This document shows positions 22,235 to 33,688 of a stretch of 64,000 bases of DNA, piece by piece. A program made the translations under genes and the position numbers. The notes beneath the pieces were generated by a model. The model worked only from the letters and a program-made list of their open reading frames with translations. It did not search any database and had not been told where the DNA came from. Each line of letters opens with the position of its first letter. Position 1 is the first letter of the stretch. Where the stretch lies: NCBI GenBank assembly GCA_949987705.1, contig OX465282.1, forward strand, positions 98,692,070-98,756,069, given 5' to 3'. The stretch comes from Thereva unica. Its lineage: Eukaryota > Arthropoda > Insecta > Diptera > Therevidae.

Positions 22235-22721
22235 TTTTTTTATGTGAAAGACTAGAGGCTCAGGAAAGGCCCTTTATACTCTTGACAATCTATTTGTTTG
22301 TATAGAGTGCAATATCGAACAATAGCTCTAGTCGGAAGATTTAGGATTGAAGAGAGGGAGAAAGCGAAGGAAGGAACTGCCACAACCAAGCCGTGATATT
22401 TTTTACTCCACCTACTCCCAACCATTACTATCGCGACTCTGACATCGGGGAATCGAGAAACAACTCGCTGGAGTATTATGCCTCCTGAAACGAGGTGATT
22501 TTCATCAACCAACCGATGGCATGCGCTTTGGTGGAGCGGGGGAAGAGCTAGGAAGGCTATGGCAGGAGAAATCAGGAATGTAAAGAGGGAAGAAGAAAGA
22601 AGGAAAGTTATGTAGGTAGGAAAGTGGAAAAGGCGAAGGACTGTGGGTCTCTGCCGGGAATCGAACCCGGGACCTCTGGGATAGTAGTCAGACGCCTTAC
22701 AGCCTAAGCTACCGAAGCCCC
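22235..22721 (-). mobile_element. tRNA-derived SINE, copy 1
   Basis: On the minus strand a tRNA-like head carries GGTCCCGGGTTCGATTCCCG (B box). A body containing GGAGGCATAATACTCCAGCG follows, then a tail ending TTTCACATAAAAAAAA. The insertion is flanked by CGCAT (22230-22234 and 22722-22726), and removing it restores the endonuclease reading frame of the I-group LINE. Confidence 0.85.
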
Positions 22722-23530
22722 CGCATGTGTTTCTTTACTAGAACTTAAGATCTAGGCTTACCACTGTCAGTTTTGTTATAAAGGATGATGTATTGCCTAT
22801 GCGGGAGATCCTTAATGGTCGATGACCTGACCCAGGGCTACTGCACAAGAACTATGTCGAAGTTTCCCTCGCGGAGGAAGGCCTGCAGATTATCCGAGGT
22901 ACAGCGACTGTGCTTAAGATTGATCTGCAAGCACTTCGAGATTCCGACTGCATTGTCAAGCGCTGGTATCTGAGCTTGTAGAGATAGCTCTCTCTCTCAA
23001 CCTCGATGACTGTTATTTCATTCAAGCGCTCACTGAGCTCTTCATCGGAGTCAGCCCGTCGTTAAATGACTTCGTTTTGAAAATCTTCATCCATGCCTGC
23101 CTAAGTCCAAAATGGAGTTCTTAGTCAACTCTTTCGAACACCTATAGGCACTCGTCGTCGATTAGCAGTAGCACTATTCTTCTCTTACGCTGGAGTTCCT
23201 CGGCCTTGAGTTACTTCCAGTAGTCCATAGGGATGTCCCTGATGTGGTGTCGAAGATATTCGGGCAAATTGTCTGGCTCTGCTTCCATTTTTGGGAGCCA
23301 GATCCTCGTCCTTGGCCTTTTGGGAATATCTCTCGCTTGGACGAGCAACTCCTTCGTCATTCCCACACCTGATTACTCGGAACCCTCTGCGAGGAATCAA
23401 AAAAGGGCAGCGGCCCTTCTGACGGCTCTGTCGACCATGATCATTTCTGATATTTTGGCCTCGATGTCGGCCCTTCCCTGGGCCAACTTCGGGAGTCCGC
23501 CGGTGTAGAATTGGCATCGGTTAGTACCAA

Positions 23531-25850
23531 GAAGAAGGTGGTCCTTCACAACTTCACTCATTGACCTGTGATGAAAGCCTCGGTTGGGGGCCCTGAAGTG
23601 GCCAACTTCCGACTCTCACACAAAAACTATAAATTTCATCAGGGCGACAAAATAAATTCACCCAAATGCAGCATCCTGGGTCTCCCGTGAAAAAGGCTGC
23701 TCGTCGGCGGGTCGTGGTGGGGAGACCCCGAGGATACTACCTACATGCGTTGATGCATCCCCACTTAATGTACGCCTTCCATCATCAGTCTAGCGCAGTG
23801 CACTGTTTGGGGGGGGGGCAAGGTGCCTGCCATCGGGAGTTCAAGGCGAGGAGTATCGCCCGCTGCTATGCCACTGTTGCACCTATTCCATTATGATGAA
23901 ATTGAAAATAATCCTAAGGAAAAAAAAACTGAACTCAACGCTGAAACCAATGGTGAATCAAATGCTGTAAATATGTAATAATCAAAAGAAAAAAAATTTG
24001 GTTACAAAGACCCTTAACAACCCAACATATATACAAACACTTAACAAAACGCAAGAAATTACAACGTACTTTTACTTGATAACGTAACATTACTTCCAAA
24101 CGAAACGAAAAACTCTGTGAAGGCAGGCTGATCAGCTTGCCTTTTTACAAAATAATTTACAGGCCACTAGAACACGTCACCGCGGGTTTGCAAATATGAG
24201 GACTCGCACAAACTATGGTGCTATAACCTTTATTTACAATTATTTACATTTATTTTATAATAACACCACTACTAGTCACTATTGGTTGTGGAGATACCTC
24301 ACCCGTGAGCGAAAACAATAACTTCAACACAGAAGAAAAACTCAAATTCTATCTGGTGGCTCGTAACCAAAAATAGACACAAGGGAATCAAACAAGGAAG
24401 GGAAAAAATGTCAGCATTCACAACATCTTAATTACTACATGAATAACTCATCGTAATATAATTAAAAAGAAATAAAACTTAATATAATTAAAAAGAAAAA
24501 AATCCTGTTCCCCATTTAAGACACCATACGCAAAACATTAACTGTCACGTCTTCAGAATCTTCCTTCTGGCCTTCCAAATCCGAATCCAGCCTCACTCCA
24601 AGATAGACTCGCAGGTCACCAGAACAAAATACTTTTTTTCCAAAGGTCCTCTTCAGTTGGGCCTACACCTCGGCGGTTTATCTCCCGAAAGCTCGTCTCT
24701 CACCAACAAATTTAACAAATTACTTACAGTTTTTGATCGCCTTACAGTTTTGGGGCCTGACCCCCTCTTCGCCTAGTCCGCAAAACAGCAGAATTATTCT
24801 TTCTTGTATACAGTCCGGAGTTCTCTATCTTCAGGGGTTGCACCTGATTGCATCAAAATTTTCAAAATTCGCCTTCCTCTTCGAGGCCCTTCTTGATCAG
24901 AAGCCTCTCCTGTCCTCCAGGTAGTGAATTCACTCCGAGAAGGTCCCGGCGATTTTTCCAAAAAAGTCAGTTTTTTATTACCAGAAATCTTAACCGGCAA
25001 ATCCCGGATTTATAGCGCCTGGTGGATACGCTGTTCCAACCCACCGTCAAAACTTTAAAAAACTTATTCCGGACGGATATATTTCATTTAACAGAATTCA
25101 AAAATTTTCCGCCCGAAGAACAAAAATTCATTTATTTTTTCTCCAAAAAAATTTTTTTTGTCCGGGCGCTGGAGCATTTCCAGTGGTTTTGGCGTGATGT
25201 AACGGACTTTTTTGGTGGAATCGGTCAGAAATGACATCCCCAACAATATTTAGGGGGTGCGCAAGCATGAAACTCCCAGGAAAACTTGTGGTAGCCCAAA
25301 AACTGAAAAATTCACTAAAAATTCCCTGTTTTTTACCTTTCTTGTTAAATATCTCTTAACGAAGGCTTCTAGGCGGAAAATTTGTTGAGCATGTTTTGTT
25401 CGTTATTGGATTTGCTAAAACTTACCCTCAGGTGGATTTTGGAAATTTGAATTTTTGCATTGCAAAATAGCCGAAAACCGCGAAAAAAAGTACCTCACTT
25501 TAAAGTTATCACAAGCAAAGAAGAGACCATTATCGTCCAATTTAATTTTGGAATTAGATAGTTAAAGGCACGATTAATTTATATCCAAAACCCGATCACG
25601 GTCGGTCAAATAGTTTTTGCATAATGAATTTTGCAATTAAGTGAATTTAAAAAGTTAAATTTGTTACTGCGCGAAAAGAAAATCTCCCATGTTGGTCCTG
25701 ATTTTTTTACGTGTTACGCTTTCTTTTACATATTTTTTATTTTTTAATTTTCAATACATTTTTTAGTTAATTAAAAGAATTGTTTTAAAAAAATTTTTTA
25801 ACCATTTATTTTATTTTACTATAAAAATTGCAATTAGGAAGTGCCTATCG
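23531..25850. other. Unclassified; one possible host C-terminal coding piece
   Basis: Near 23893-23980 a plus-strand frame reads YDEIENNPKEKKTELNAETN and a few more hydrophilic residues to a TAA, like a protein C-terminus, but it has no recognisable upstream exon. 24.1-25.2 kb holds noncoding sequence of unknown origin. No terminal repeats found. Confidence 0.3.
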
Positions 25851-25879
25851 GGTATATTTATAAGCCCGCCGTTACAGAC

Positions 25880-26340
25880 CTGTTAATCATTGAACCTGGC
25901 TGCTGGGATCCTAAAGTAGAAGCTTATAGGGTAGCAAAGTTCCGCTTAGGTCGAGTCTTCACCTAGCGGTTGATACACCTACTTACTCATCTAGTAGTCT
26001 GGTGCGGCCGGCGTCATAACTACCATTGGGGGCTGGTTAGCGGGATTAATTTGTTTCGGGAGGCATAACAATCCGACGATATCGCCTCTTGCTACATATC
26101 CCGTACAGGGTCAGTCGGCTGCTAAAAAAAGAACTCATGCAACATCCAACGGTCCAAAAGCGAGGTTCACTGCCTCCAGTTCATGCATTCATCGACCTCC
26201 TCTTAACCTATTCTACCTTTTTCTATCCTTCGAGCCAAGCTCACTACTAGCCTTTGCACCATGACTTGAACGACGTGACGGACTGGTAGTATAACGAATG
26301 ACACCTGAGCTTAAACTCTCACATAAAATAAATAAGAACT
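25880..26340 (+). mobile_element. Internally deleted derivative of the CR1/Jockey-group LINE
   Basis: The left part contains GTTTCGGGAGGCATAACAAT, homologous to the 5' region of the full LINE (56267-56290). The right part from about 26150 matches its 3' end, including CAAGCTCACTACTAG, CCATGACTTGAACGACGTGA and the tail CTCACATAAAATAAATAA. ORF2 is absent. It is either a deletion product or a small LINE-dependent parasite. Confidence 0.6.
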
Positions 26341-27804
26341 TCCCCGACGAGAACAACTTAATGCTTCGGCAATTATTATTATATGTACCGCTCTGCTACA
26401 CAGAGGTTGGGCTAAAATTACTTTAATCAACAACTTCAGTTGAAACTCATATGTCTATTAAGCACGCACACACGTGCCATAAAACAACAATTATTACTGT
26501 GGCCCACTCGCATAAGATTGGCTCAAACATTTCACTTCATTGCAACAGCGTGAATAAGTTGGTAATATGTACTGAGGCAATTAAACACCCTAAACACCCT
26601 ATTAGCCAAAGGTAATGATTTAACTCCCAAGAAGGCTACAAAAATAGATTAGCCGAAAAGAGAAGGACAAATGTTAATCACCCCACAGCAGCCCTTAAAT
26701 TGTCGTCTATTGAACATTTATAGCCTATAATCCTCTACTTTATACGTGTGTGATGTCACTTAGGCGAGAGTGATATCCTTTTGGGGGTGTCCATGAAAAT
26801 CTAGCAGTAAATCGGCTTAGAGTTTTTTTCGTCGGAATTTGTTCACTAATCTCAAGCAATTATATTGAAAATATTCAATATCGTGAACAGATCGAGTTAT
26901 GACTCTCCATTGACGGGAGTATCGAGTCGAGTCTCGCCCGAGTAATCAAATCTAACAATGTCATTAATTAAGGATAAGTGCCAATCGAGACAAAGTACTC
27001 GTGAATGCGAGCGGGAGGACACTTGACATTTTCTCAATTCCCGATAATAAAATGAATTTATCGATTTTGTATTTTGGAAATAAATTCGGGCTTTGTACAA
27101 ATCGAGGTATTTGGAGATAACATTAAGATAGTACTCGGCGATTGGGGCAGGAAATTATATTTTCGTTTGCTGCCTCGACAGCAATTTCGATGGCTATCAT
27201 AACAAATGCGACATGTTATGCCTTCGGTAGAGACAAAGTACATCAAGATTATGTCTTCGACATTTTAGATAAGAATGAGTACTGACCACGCTCAAAGTAT
27301 GAAAGTCAACGTCATTCATGCAAGCTGCAATCATGACGTTGATTATTCCAAGAACAAAGATTAATGTTGACGTTGAGGAATTGACATGTACAAGCCTCCT
27401 TTGAAAGAGTGCTCGAACGATGAACCCGAGGGACTTGCTATCATGGATGAAGTAGACCATGTCTCAGACCGAATTGGAAAAATATTAGTCTGAATAACGA
27501 AATTAAGGAAACCAATTATGCGACAACAGTATTATGTTTTAGAAAAAAAGATTGTATTTTGACAAACAGATGGCGCTGGTTAATTGTTGAGATTCGCTGT
27601 CTTTTGACAGTTGACAGTTCTAGTTAAATTCTAACAAATGTAAAGTTTGAAGACTTTACAACAAGTTGAAGATAAATACCCAAATATTACTCTCGTAAAA
27701 GGAAGAATGGACAAGAATCTGCATGAAATTTAGTCCCAACGATGGTTCCAACGATTTTATGCTGGTGATTTGAATTTACATTTTTTGAGAGAAATCTCAA
27801 GATT
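26341..27804. other. No recognisable gene
   Basis: Several minus-strand open frames (26897-27100, 27058-27246, 27197-27460) show no domain that I recognise and no linking splice sites that I trust. This may be unique DNA or an unknown repeat. Confidence 0.35.
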
Positions 27805-28015
27805 TGGAATAACCTTTTGTACTACCAGTCCGTCATGTTGTTCAGATCATGGTGCAATTCAAATAGTAAGCTTAGTTTGAAGAGGGAAGATGTTAAGATT
27901 GTAGTTTACAGGATGATTCAGCAGCATGCTCCAGCAGATGGCGATGAAATATACGATTGAACTCTAAAATTTTGTACGAGTTCGGAAATATTGACAGGAC
28001 TTTGTAGGACGGTAA
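27805..28015 (-). pseudogene. 3' fragment of the CR1/Jockey-group LINE
   Basis: The minus strand encodes SIFPNSYKILEFNRIFHRHLL, matching SVFPNSYN..EFKR.VHHHLL at the LINE ORF end. It is followed by the LINE 3' UTR signature (plus strand TTGTACTACCAGTCCGTCAT). Confidence 0.8.
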
Positions 28016-28258
28016 ACAGAAACAGAAGGTAATGTAAAAGAGACTGACAGTTTCGAATACCGTAAGAAATGCGCCTAGTGACGACAGCTTTAATGCAGAA
28101 ATAACAAAAACAGCTTCGATTTTATGTGGAAAGTGGGCACCACGTGACCTCAGCATTAAAATATCGTCTTACGGTATAAAGTATTTTACATTACCTTGTT
28201 TCTGTATACCGTGTTTGTAAGGCTGCAGTTGTGGAAGTTGGCCGGGCTATAATATATT

Positions 28259-28563
28259 GGCCTCGATTCCCAGATCCGACGGGAGGGAAGTGAGTGAGGA
28301 TTTGACACTTTGCGATTCTCAAATCCGCAGTCCCGGATTGGTTTAAATCGAAAATTCGGAGTGAAGACTCACGCGATAATGAAATATATGATGTCGGATT
28401 ATCTCAGGCGCATTTGTCGTTCAAATCCGCAGAAAATTTGTTGCGGATCACACTTTTACAGCGCGGAAAATGTCAAAAAGAAATTCGGGGTTGCGGATCT
28501 GAGAATCGCAATGTGTCAAATCCGCAACTCACTTCCCTCCTGTCGGATCTGGGAATCGAGGCC
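28259..28563. mobile_element. 305-bp MITE with 36-bp TIRs
   Basis: The ends are GGCCTCGATTCCCAGATCCG and, at 28528-28563, its near-perfect complement, with ATT on both sides as a possible 3-bp duplication. Internal AAATCCGCA phrases occur in both orientations. Non-coding; superfamily undecided. Confidence 0.75.
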
Positions 28564-28576
28564 ATTAACGGACCTA

Positions 28577-28694
28577 GGGCGCTTTCAGTAATGCAGGATG
28601 CGTGCGCAATTGACTTATTCAGTCATTGAAAGCTTTCACTTTCAATTGCTGAATAAGTCATTTGCGCACGCATCCTGCATTACTGAAAGCGCCC
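28577..28694. mobile_element. 118-bp near-perfect hairpin MITE
   Basis: GGGCGCTTTCAGTAATGCAG..GAAAGC is followed, after a few bases, by its complement ending CTGCATTACTGAAAGCGCCC. The arms are about 57 bp with few mismatches. TA flanks both sides (28575-28576 and, after one A, 28696-28697), which may indicate a Tc1/mariner-type origin. It begins 13 bp after the preceding MITE. Confidence 0.75.
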
Positions 28695-28794
28695 ATATTT
28701 AAATAATAAGTGAAAATGTTTCCATTATAACGCTTCCTATTGCAGTGTTTTTCAGTGATTCGCACCACAATTTAATTAATTTTAATTTATTTAT

Positions 28795-30494
28795 TGTTAG
28801 GACACAATTCATTATATTGTGATGATTTATGCGCCATCTGTTCGTTAAAAAGCTGAATCAGCGATTGTCGGTAACAACTCTGGTTTTTGTCTGAACTAAT
28901 GGTTTATGTACTAAACTAAAATTAGAACGAACGATAATCGAAGACAACTTCAAGCTTCTTGCCGAAAAGGAAAGAACATACCACTAGGCACTAGAAAAGG
29001 GACGAAGGTTCCAGAAGTTAGATAAAGGTAGAGCTGGGATATAAAAGCGACTCGCAGGCGCTGAGAGAGTCAGTTTTGATTTGAAAGGCGATGAAAGTGT
29101 TCTAAAGTGAGAACAGTGAAAAGTGGTGATTCAAAAGTAAATTATAAAGCGATAGATAGAATTTAATAGTGCGAGATTTTTTTTTTGTGATTCGATGAAG
29201 CTTAGGAGTCACCCTTTGTACTACTAGTCCGTCATGTCGTTCGAGTAATGGTGCAATGTATAGTAGTAAGCTTGATCTGAAGGATAGAATAGAAAGGATA
29301 GGTTAGGGGTCTGGAGGGTGCATGAGTAGGTGTCGATGAACCTTGCGTTTGAACTCAGAGATGTTATATGAGCTCGGAAACACCGACTGCGGAAGAGAGT
29401 TCCAAAGTTAGGAGCGCCCGCCCAGATATACGAGTTGTATTAAAGGTGGGGTCGAATGTAAGACTTGTAGATTGTGGCTAGAGCAGCTGGCTGAAGGAGG
29501 AACTTGCATCTCTTCAGGAATCCGAGGCATAGATACGCCTGTTTGGCAATTTGGAATATGTGACCATTCCATTGCATATCATTAGATAGAGTCATTCCCA
29601 GGATGTTAAGAGATGGGTCAGGTGTTAGGTTATCCTTGTCCACTAAAATAGAGGGAAAGTCGGTACAGTTTTTGGTGGAGATAAGGCAGTACTTTGTTTT
29701 TGATGCGTTAAATTCGACCCGATTTTTGCGGCCCCAGTCAAGAATGAGCTCGATGTCCGCGTTAAGAGAGCTGGACATGAGTTCGCGGTCTAAGAGACAA
29801 GGTCTGGCACTTGCTTGTCTAGCGTTGGCGTAAGAGTAACACAGAGTACTGTCGTCGGCGAAACTGTGGAGTGGGTTGGAGGGGATTGAGAGCAGATCGT
29901 TAATAAATATTAGAAAGAGAGCAGGTGAGAGGATCGATCTTTGGGGAACGCCAGCCGAGATGGAGTGTGGGTTGGATTCGACGCCATCCAATACTACCTT
30001 GATTGAACGGCTGGAAAGAAAGCTCTCAATCCAGTTCATAAGAACTGAGTCGATACCAATAGCTTGGAGTTTAGACAGCAGAGCGGGATGCCATACTCTG
30101 TCAAAAGCCTTGGAAATATCAAGAGAAACCAGACCAGACTCATCGGTGTAGATGCTCGGTCAAACACACAAAAAGGTCGCCAGTAGATCTTTTCGGTCTA
30201 AAGCCGTACTGCCTGTCGTGTATGATTTGGTTAGATTCTAAATATTGCATCAGCTTTCTACTAATTATTGTCTCCATGATTTTGGAGGGAACAGAAGTTA
30301 TTGCTATTGCGCGGTAGTTTAAAGGGTCGTTGGCATCACCTGGATTAAATTGAAAGTGATTATAGTGAACTATAAGAATAACGTTTGTTATTAAATTGTG
30401 TTTTGGTTTGTAATAAATAAATTTTTGTGTGGATAATTAAAAAGTGTATTCCTTAATTAATCCTACGAATCCGTTAAGCCGTAAAAACGTAACA
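28795..30494 (+). mobile_element. Probable solo LTR, split by a LINE insertion
   Basis: It starts TGTTAGGACACAATTC and ends CGTAAAAACGTAACA (TG..CA). It contains a promoter-like GATATAAAAGC (29038-29048) followed by a pyrimidine/purine-rich leader and, after the inserted LINE, AATAAATAAATTT as a poly(A) signal. Excluding the LINE it is about 530 bp. No matching second LTR or TSD was seen, so family and solo status are tentative. Confidence 0.5.
29180..30350 (-). mobile_element. 5'-truncated copy of the CR1/Jockey-group LINE
   Basis: The A-tail appears as TTTTTTTTTT at 29170-29181, followed by the family 3' UTR (plus strand GTCACCCTTTGTACTACTAG). The frame 29440-30039 encodes NWIESFLSSRSIKVVLDGVE, SILSPALFLIFINDLLSIPS, a FADDST catalytic box and the HIFQIAKQAY..FLKRCKFLLQPAA region. 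Upstream, broken frames reach ANDPLNYR.IAITS near 30330. Several stops and frameshifts are present. Confidence 0.85.
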
Positions 30495-30823
30495 ATATTC
30501 TTTTGTAACTTTTTTAGATGGAATTCTAATTTAATTTTATAACAAACGTTACTGCACTGGCTGACTAATCGAGGAGAAATGAAGTATAATGTTCTTTTCG
30601 ATATTCTATTCTATTTTCGGAATCTGTTTTCGAAATATATTTTGGTCTGCCAAATGTAGCGATACGCTGCACTATATTTGTAGTCTTTCAATGAAGTTCC
30701 ATGTAATATTCCGGCTGTAGCACGGACCCATCGTTAATTTATGGGAGAAAATCTTTTTTTGAAATCATGACGTCACATTTTGTATGTAAAGCGTCAGCCT
30801 TAACCTCTCTTAACAGTATTTTT

Positions 30824-33240
30824 CTTCTTCTTTGATCCTTTAGCTAGTCGTCTGAGCCGGACGTCACCGCAACGGATACGCTGCTGTCGATACCGATGGG
30901 TCTCGAACTATATTCACGATTCGTGAATTCTGCAGCCGGACGGTCTCGCCAGAGAAGTTTACGTGGCAAACGGTCATCATCCATTTGGCAAACATGTCCA
31001 AACCACCGTAGTCGACGCTTTTGCATTTCTTCTTCGATCAGTGTCTGTTGATCGCATCTTTGTCTAACTGTCTCGTTTCGAAGGCGATCGCGGAGATAGA
31101 CATCGAGGATCTGCCTCAAGCATCGAATTTGAAAGACCTCGAGCTTCTTAACGTCCGGTTTGAGCAGTGTCCACGTTTCAGATCCATAAAGAAGAATCGA
31201 AGGATCAAGGTTTGGTAAAGGCGTACTTTTGTTTTGATGAAAATATTTGTTCGTTTCCATATGCACCAATGGAGCGAGGCGAACTTTGCTGTTGCCTGGC
31301 CAATGCGGCTGTGAACGTCGGGCGTGAATGCCACTTTCGTTTCCTCAGCCAATGATCCCATATATTTTAACATCGGAAACTGCTCGATTTGGGTTTCCTC
31401 GAGATGAACACTGGCTTTCGATCCGTCCTTTGTGAGCGCTTTGGTCTTTTTCGCATTGATTTTTAACCCGTATGACTAGGCGATGCGGGAAATGTCATAT
31501 AAAATGTCCGTTGCTTCGGCATCCGTGTCGGCGAAGACGCTAAGATTATGTCGGTTACGAAGTTGTTGTCGTCGTATCGAAATCTTATTCGTCCATCCTT
31601 CACGCATAATTGCGTCGATCAAAACGTTGGAAAGTATCTCTGTCAGACACCCGTTTCAATCGTGAACTCCTCGGATAAGTCACTTCGAATACGAACGCTG
31701 CTGGTTGAGCCATCGTACGACGCTTGGAGAAGTTGGATGATTTTCAATGGCAGGTGTTCAGTTTCCAAGGCTCTCCACAAGTTGTTCCAATCGACGCAAT
31801 CGAAAGGGAATTTGAAATCGATGAAAACGACGACAGTTCGTTTACCGCAACGAGTTCTTTTTTCCGTTAGCTGACAGAGTGCGAATATTTGATCAATACA
31901 ACCTCGATATGTTCTAAATCCAACTTGTTCTCTCTCGAACCTCGATTGTGTGATTTTCGTAAATACTTTGCCGACGATTGAAAGAAGGCTAATACCGAGA
32001 TAATTCTTGCATTCCCGATTGTCGCCTTTCTTCAAAATTGGGACAACAATCGCTTTCTTTCACACCGACCAACACGATTCGAATGTCATATGTATGTTAT
32101 GAGAACATGAAGTCGTTGTGATAAGACATTACCTCCGGCTTTGATCATCTCGGCTGTTCCTTTGTATATTCTCGGCGGTTTTCCAATTTTCAGCGATTTT
32201 ATTGCCGTCTTCACTTCGATAATTGTCGGTTCGGTATCGAGAAAGTGATTCGTCGACTGTTTGGTAATCGGCGGTTCGGTTGCTGCACCTTGTGGCGGAT
32301 CGTGGTTGTACAGTTGGTGGAAGAATTCTCTCCACCGTTGCAGGCGCTCATCGGGAACGAAAATTTCATCTGATTTTTTGATGTTGTCGTTTGTTGATGT
32401 TGTTTTGCCGCCTAACCGACGGATGTGTGGTACAGCGTCCGGTACTCGTGATTCGACGCCGCTTCTTCTATGTTGCCCACAACGTTATTTCAGTTCGATT
32501 CTCGCTCCGATTTCATTTGTTGTCGAACTTCTTTGTTCAATCGTCGGTACTGCTCAAAGTCGAAGTGCGTCCGCTGATCGACGAGGTCCAGACAGCTGCC
32601 CGAGATCCAATTGTTTGACGCTGGCAATGAAAGCAGGCGTAAGCCGTTATTATTAATTACTCCGTGTCCGAATTTGCCCATTGATTCTTCCCATCCGGTT
32701 CCATCTGCTCCTGAATGTGCATTGATGTCCCCCGCGAGTATGATTAATTCGGTTCGAGGTATCATATCCAATGTCTGTTGAAGCTGATCGTAAAATTCGC
32801 CCTGGTTCGCGTCCGTGCTGGTCTCGATGGGCGCATAAATGGATACGATATGGGTCTTGATCGTTCCACCGATGGTTATTCCCGCCAAACGCTCAGATAT
32901 CGGTTGGAATGCGATAACGCTGCTGGCAGCCCGTCGATCGACCATAAAGCCGACGCGGGCGTCTCGTCACTGGAATAATAAAGCGTCACGGTTTCGTCCA
33001 TTGTTAGCAGGACGATCGTCAATGTTTCGGATCCCGTAAACCGTAGTTCCGATAGCGCAACAACTGACATTTTGCTTTCAACATTTCCATTAGTATGATT
33101 TCCTTTTGACCGACGTGTTGTCCTGTTGGTACATTCCACGCTGTGAATGGAATTTCTATTTTCGGTGTGACTAATTTGGGTGTCCGGCCAGTAACCCACT
33201 TCATAGCTCCCGGCTGCCCCGGATGTAGTAGCATTATTTC
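30824..33240 (-). mobile_element. RTE-clade non-LTR retrotransposon, decayed but nearly full length
   Basis: Read on the minus strand. The endonuclease start is at 33230-32945 (WNVPTGQHVGQKEIILMEML, CQLLRYRNYGLRDP-like broken frames). The endonuclease core is at 32945-32490: AFQPISERLAGITIGGTIKT, VSIYAPIETSTDANQ, ELIILAGDINAHSGADGTGW. RT begins at 32335-32129 and continues at 32035-31643 with KNYLGISLLSIVGKVFTKI, EQVGFRTYRGCIDQI and VVVFIDFKFPFDCVDW. A degraded FAD-type box sits near 31540. The C-terminal RTE region at 31269-30844 has YGSETWTLL, KLEVFQIRCLRQIL and RRLRWFGHVCQMDDDRLP. The 3' end is (GAA)-rich, as in RTE elements. About five frameshifts; inactive. Confidence 0.85.
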
Positions 33241-33688
33241 GTGAATAGTCAGTTTATTTAATCATGCGGTTTCTTGCCTAGTTTCTTCGATTTCCCGATT
33301 CTAGTCAATTCGGCAGGTCGACCACCCTCCTGCTTTCACAGTCTGGACTTGGGATCAGACGACGGCGGAGTTTCACTTAAAGCAGAGATCAAAATAGGAT
33401 TTTAGCAGCTTGCACTAAACGAAAATTTTATATGAACTTGTAAAACTTTGAACCGTCAAGAAAGGAAATGAGTTTTCAGTCTTCAGGATCGAACGAAGAT
33501 AGACTGGATACAGGCTTTATGGTCAAAATCATGCCTGTAGGTGTGAGAAATGGAATAATTAAATATGTATATGTATGCAACGCTCCTCTCGCCTGTCGAG
33601 AAACTCCATCTCCTAACTCTTATTTGAGAATTTCATGAGATTGCTAAAATATTAATGTTATGTATTTTTCAGGATAAATCGAATATTG
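33241..33688. other. No recognisable gene
   Basis: Spacer that may include the 5' UTR of the RTE element; nothing else identified. Confidence 0.35.

Larger units (their letters stand above)
20885..23530 (-). mobile_element. I-group (LOA-like) non-LTR retrotransposon, internally deleted, split by a SINE
   Basis: On the minus strand the order is as follows. A gag-like stretch lies at about 23520-23050. The start of the APE endonuclease lies at 22990-22727 (LQINLKHSRCTSDNLQAF, NFDIVLVQ..PWV). A SINE follows at 22721-22235. Then come the rest of the endonuclease (22234-21720, containing LLLGCDANA and SDHNYI), a jump to the RT C-terminal region and a decayed tail. Most of the RT palm is missing. 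Frameshifts are frequent. It is a dead copy. Confidence 0.75.

Noticed and set aside
24100..25030. LTR retrotransposon remnant
   Set aside because: No TG..CA pair, primer-binding site or coding motif could be supported.
27560..28850. Large TIR element with ACAGATGGCGC-type ends
   Set aside because: Only about 11-13 bp are shared (near 27572 and 28833), and several other elements lie between; chance or a short common motif is as likely.
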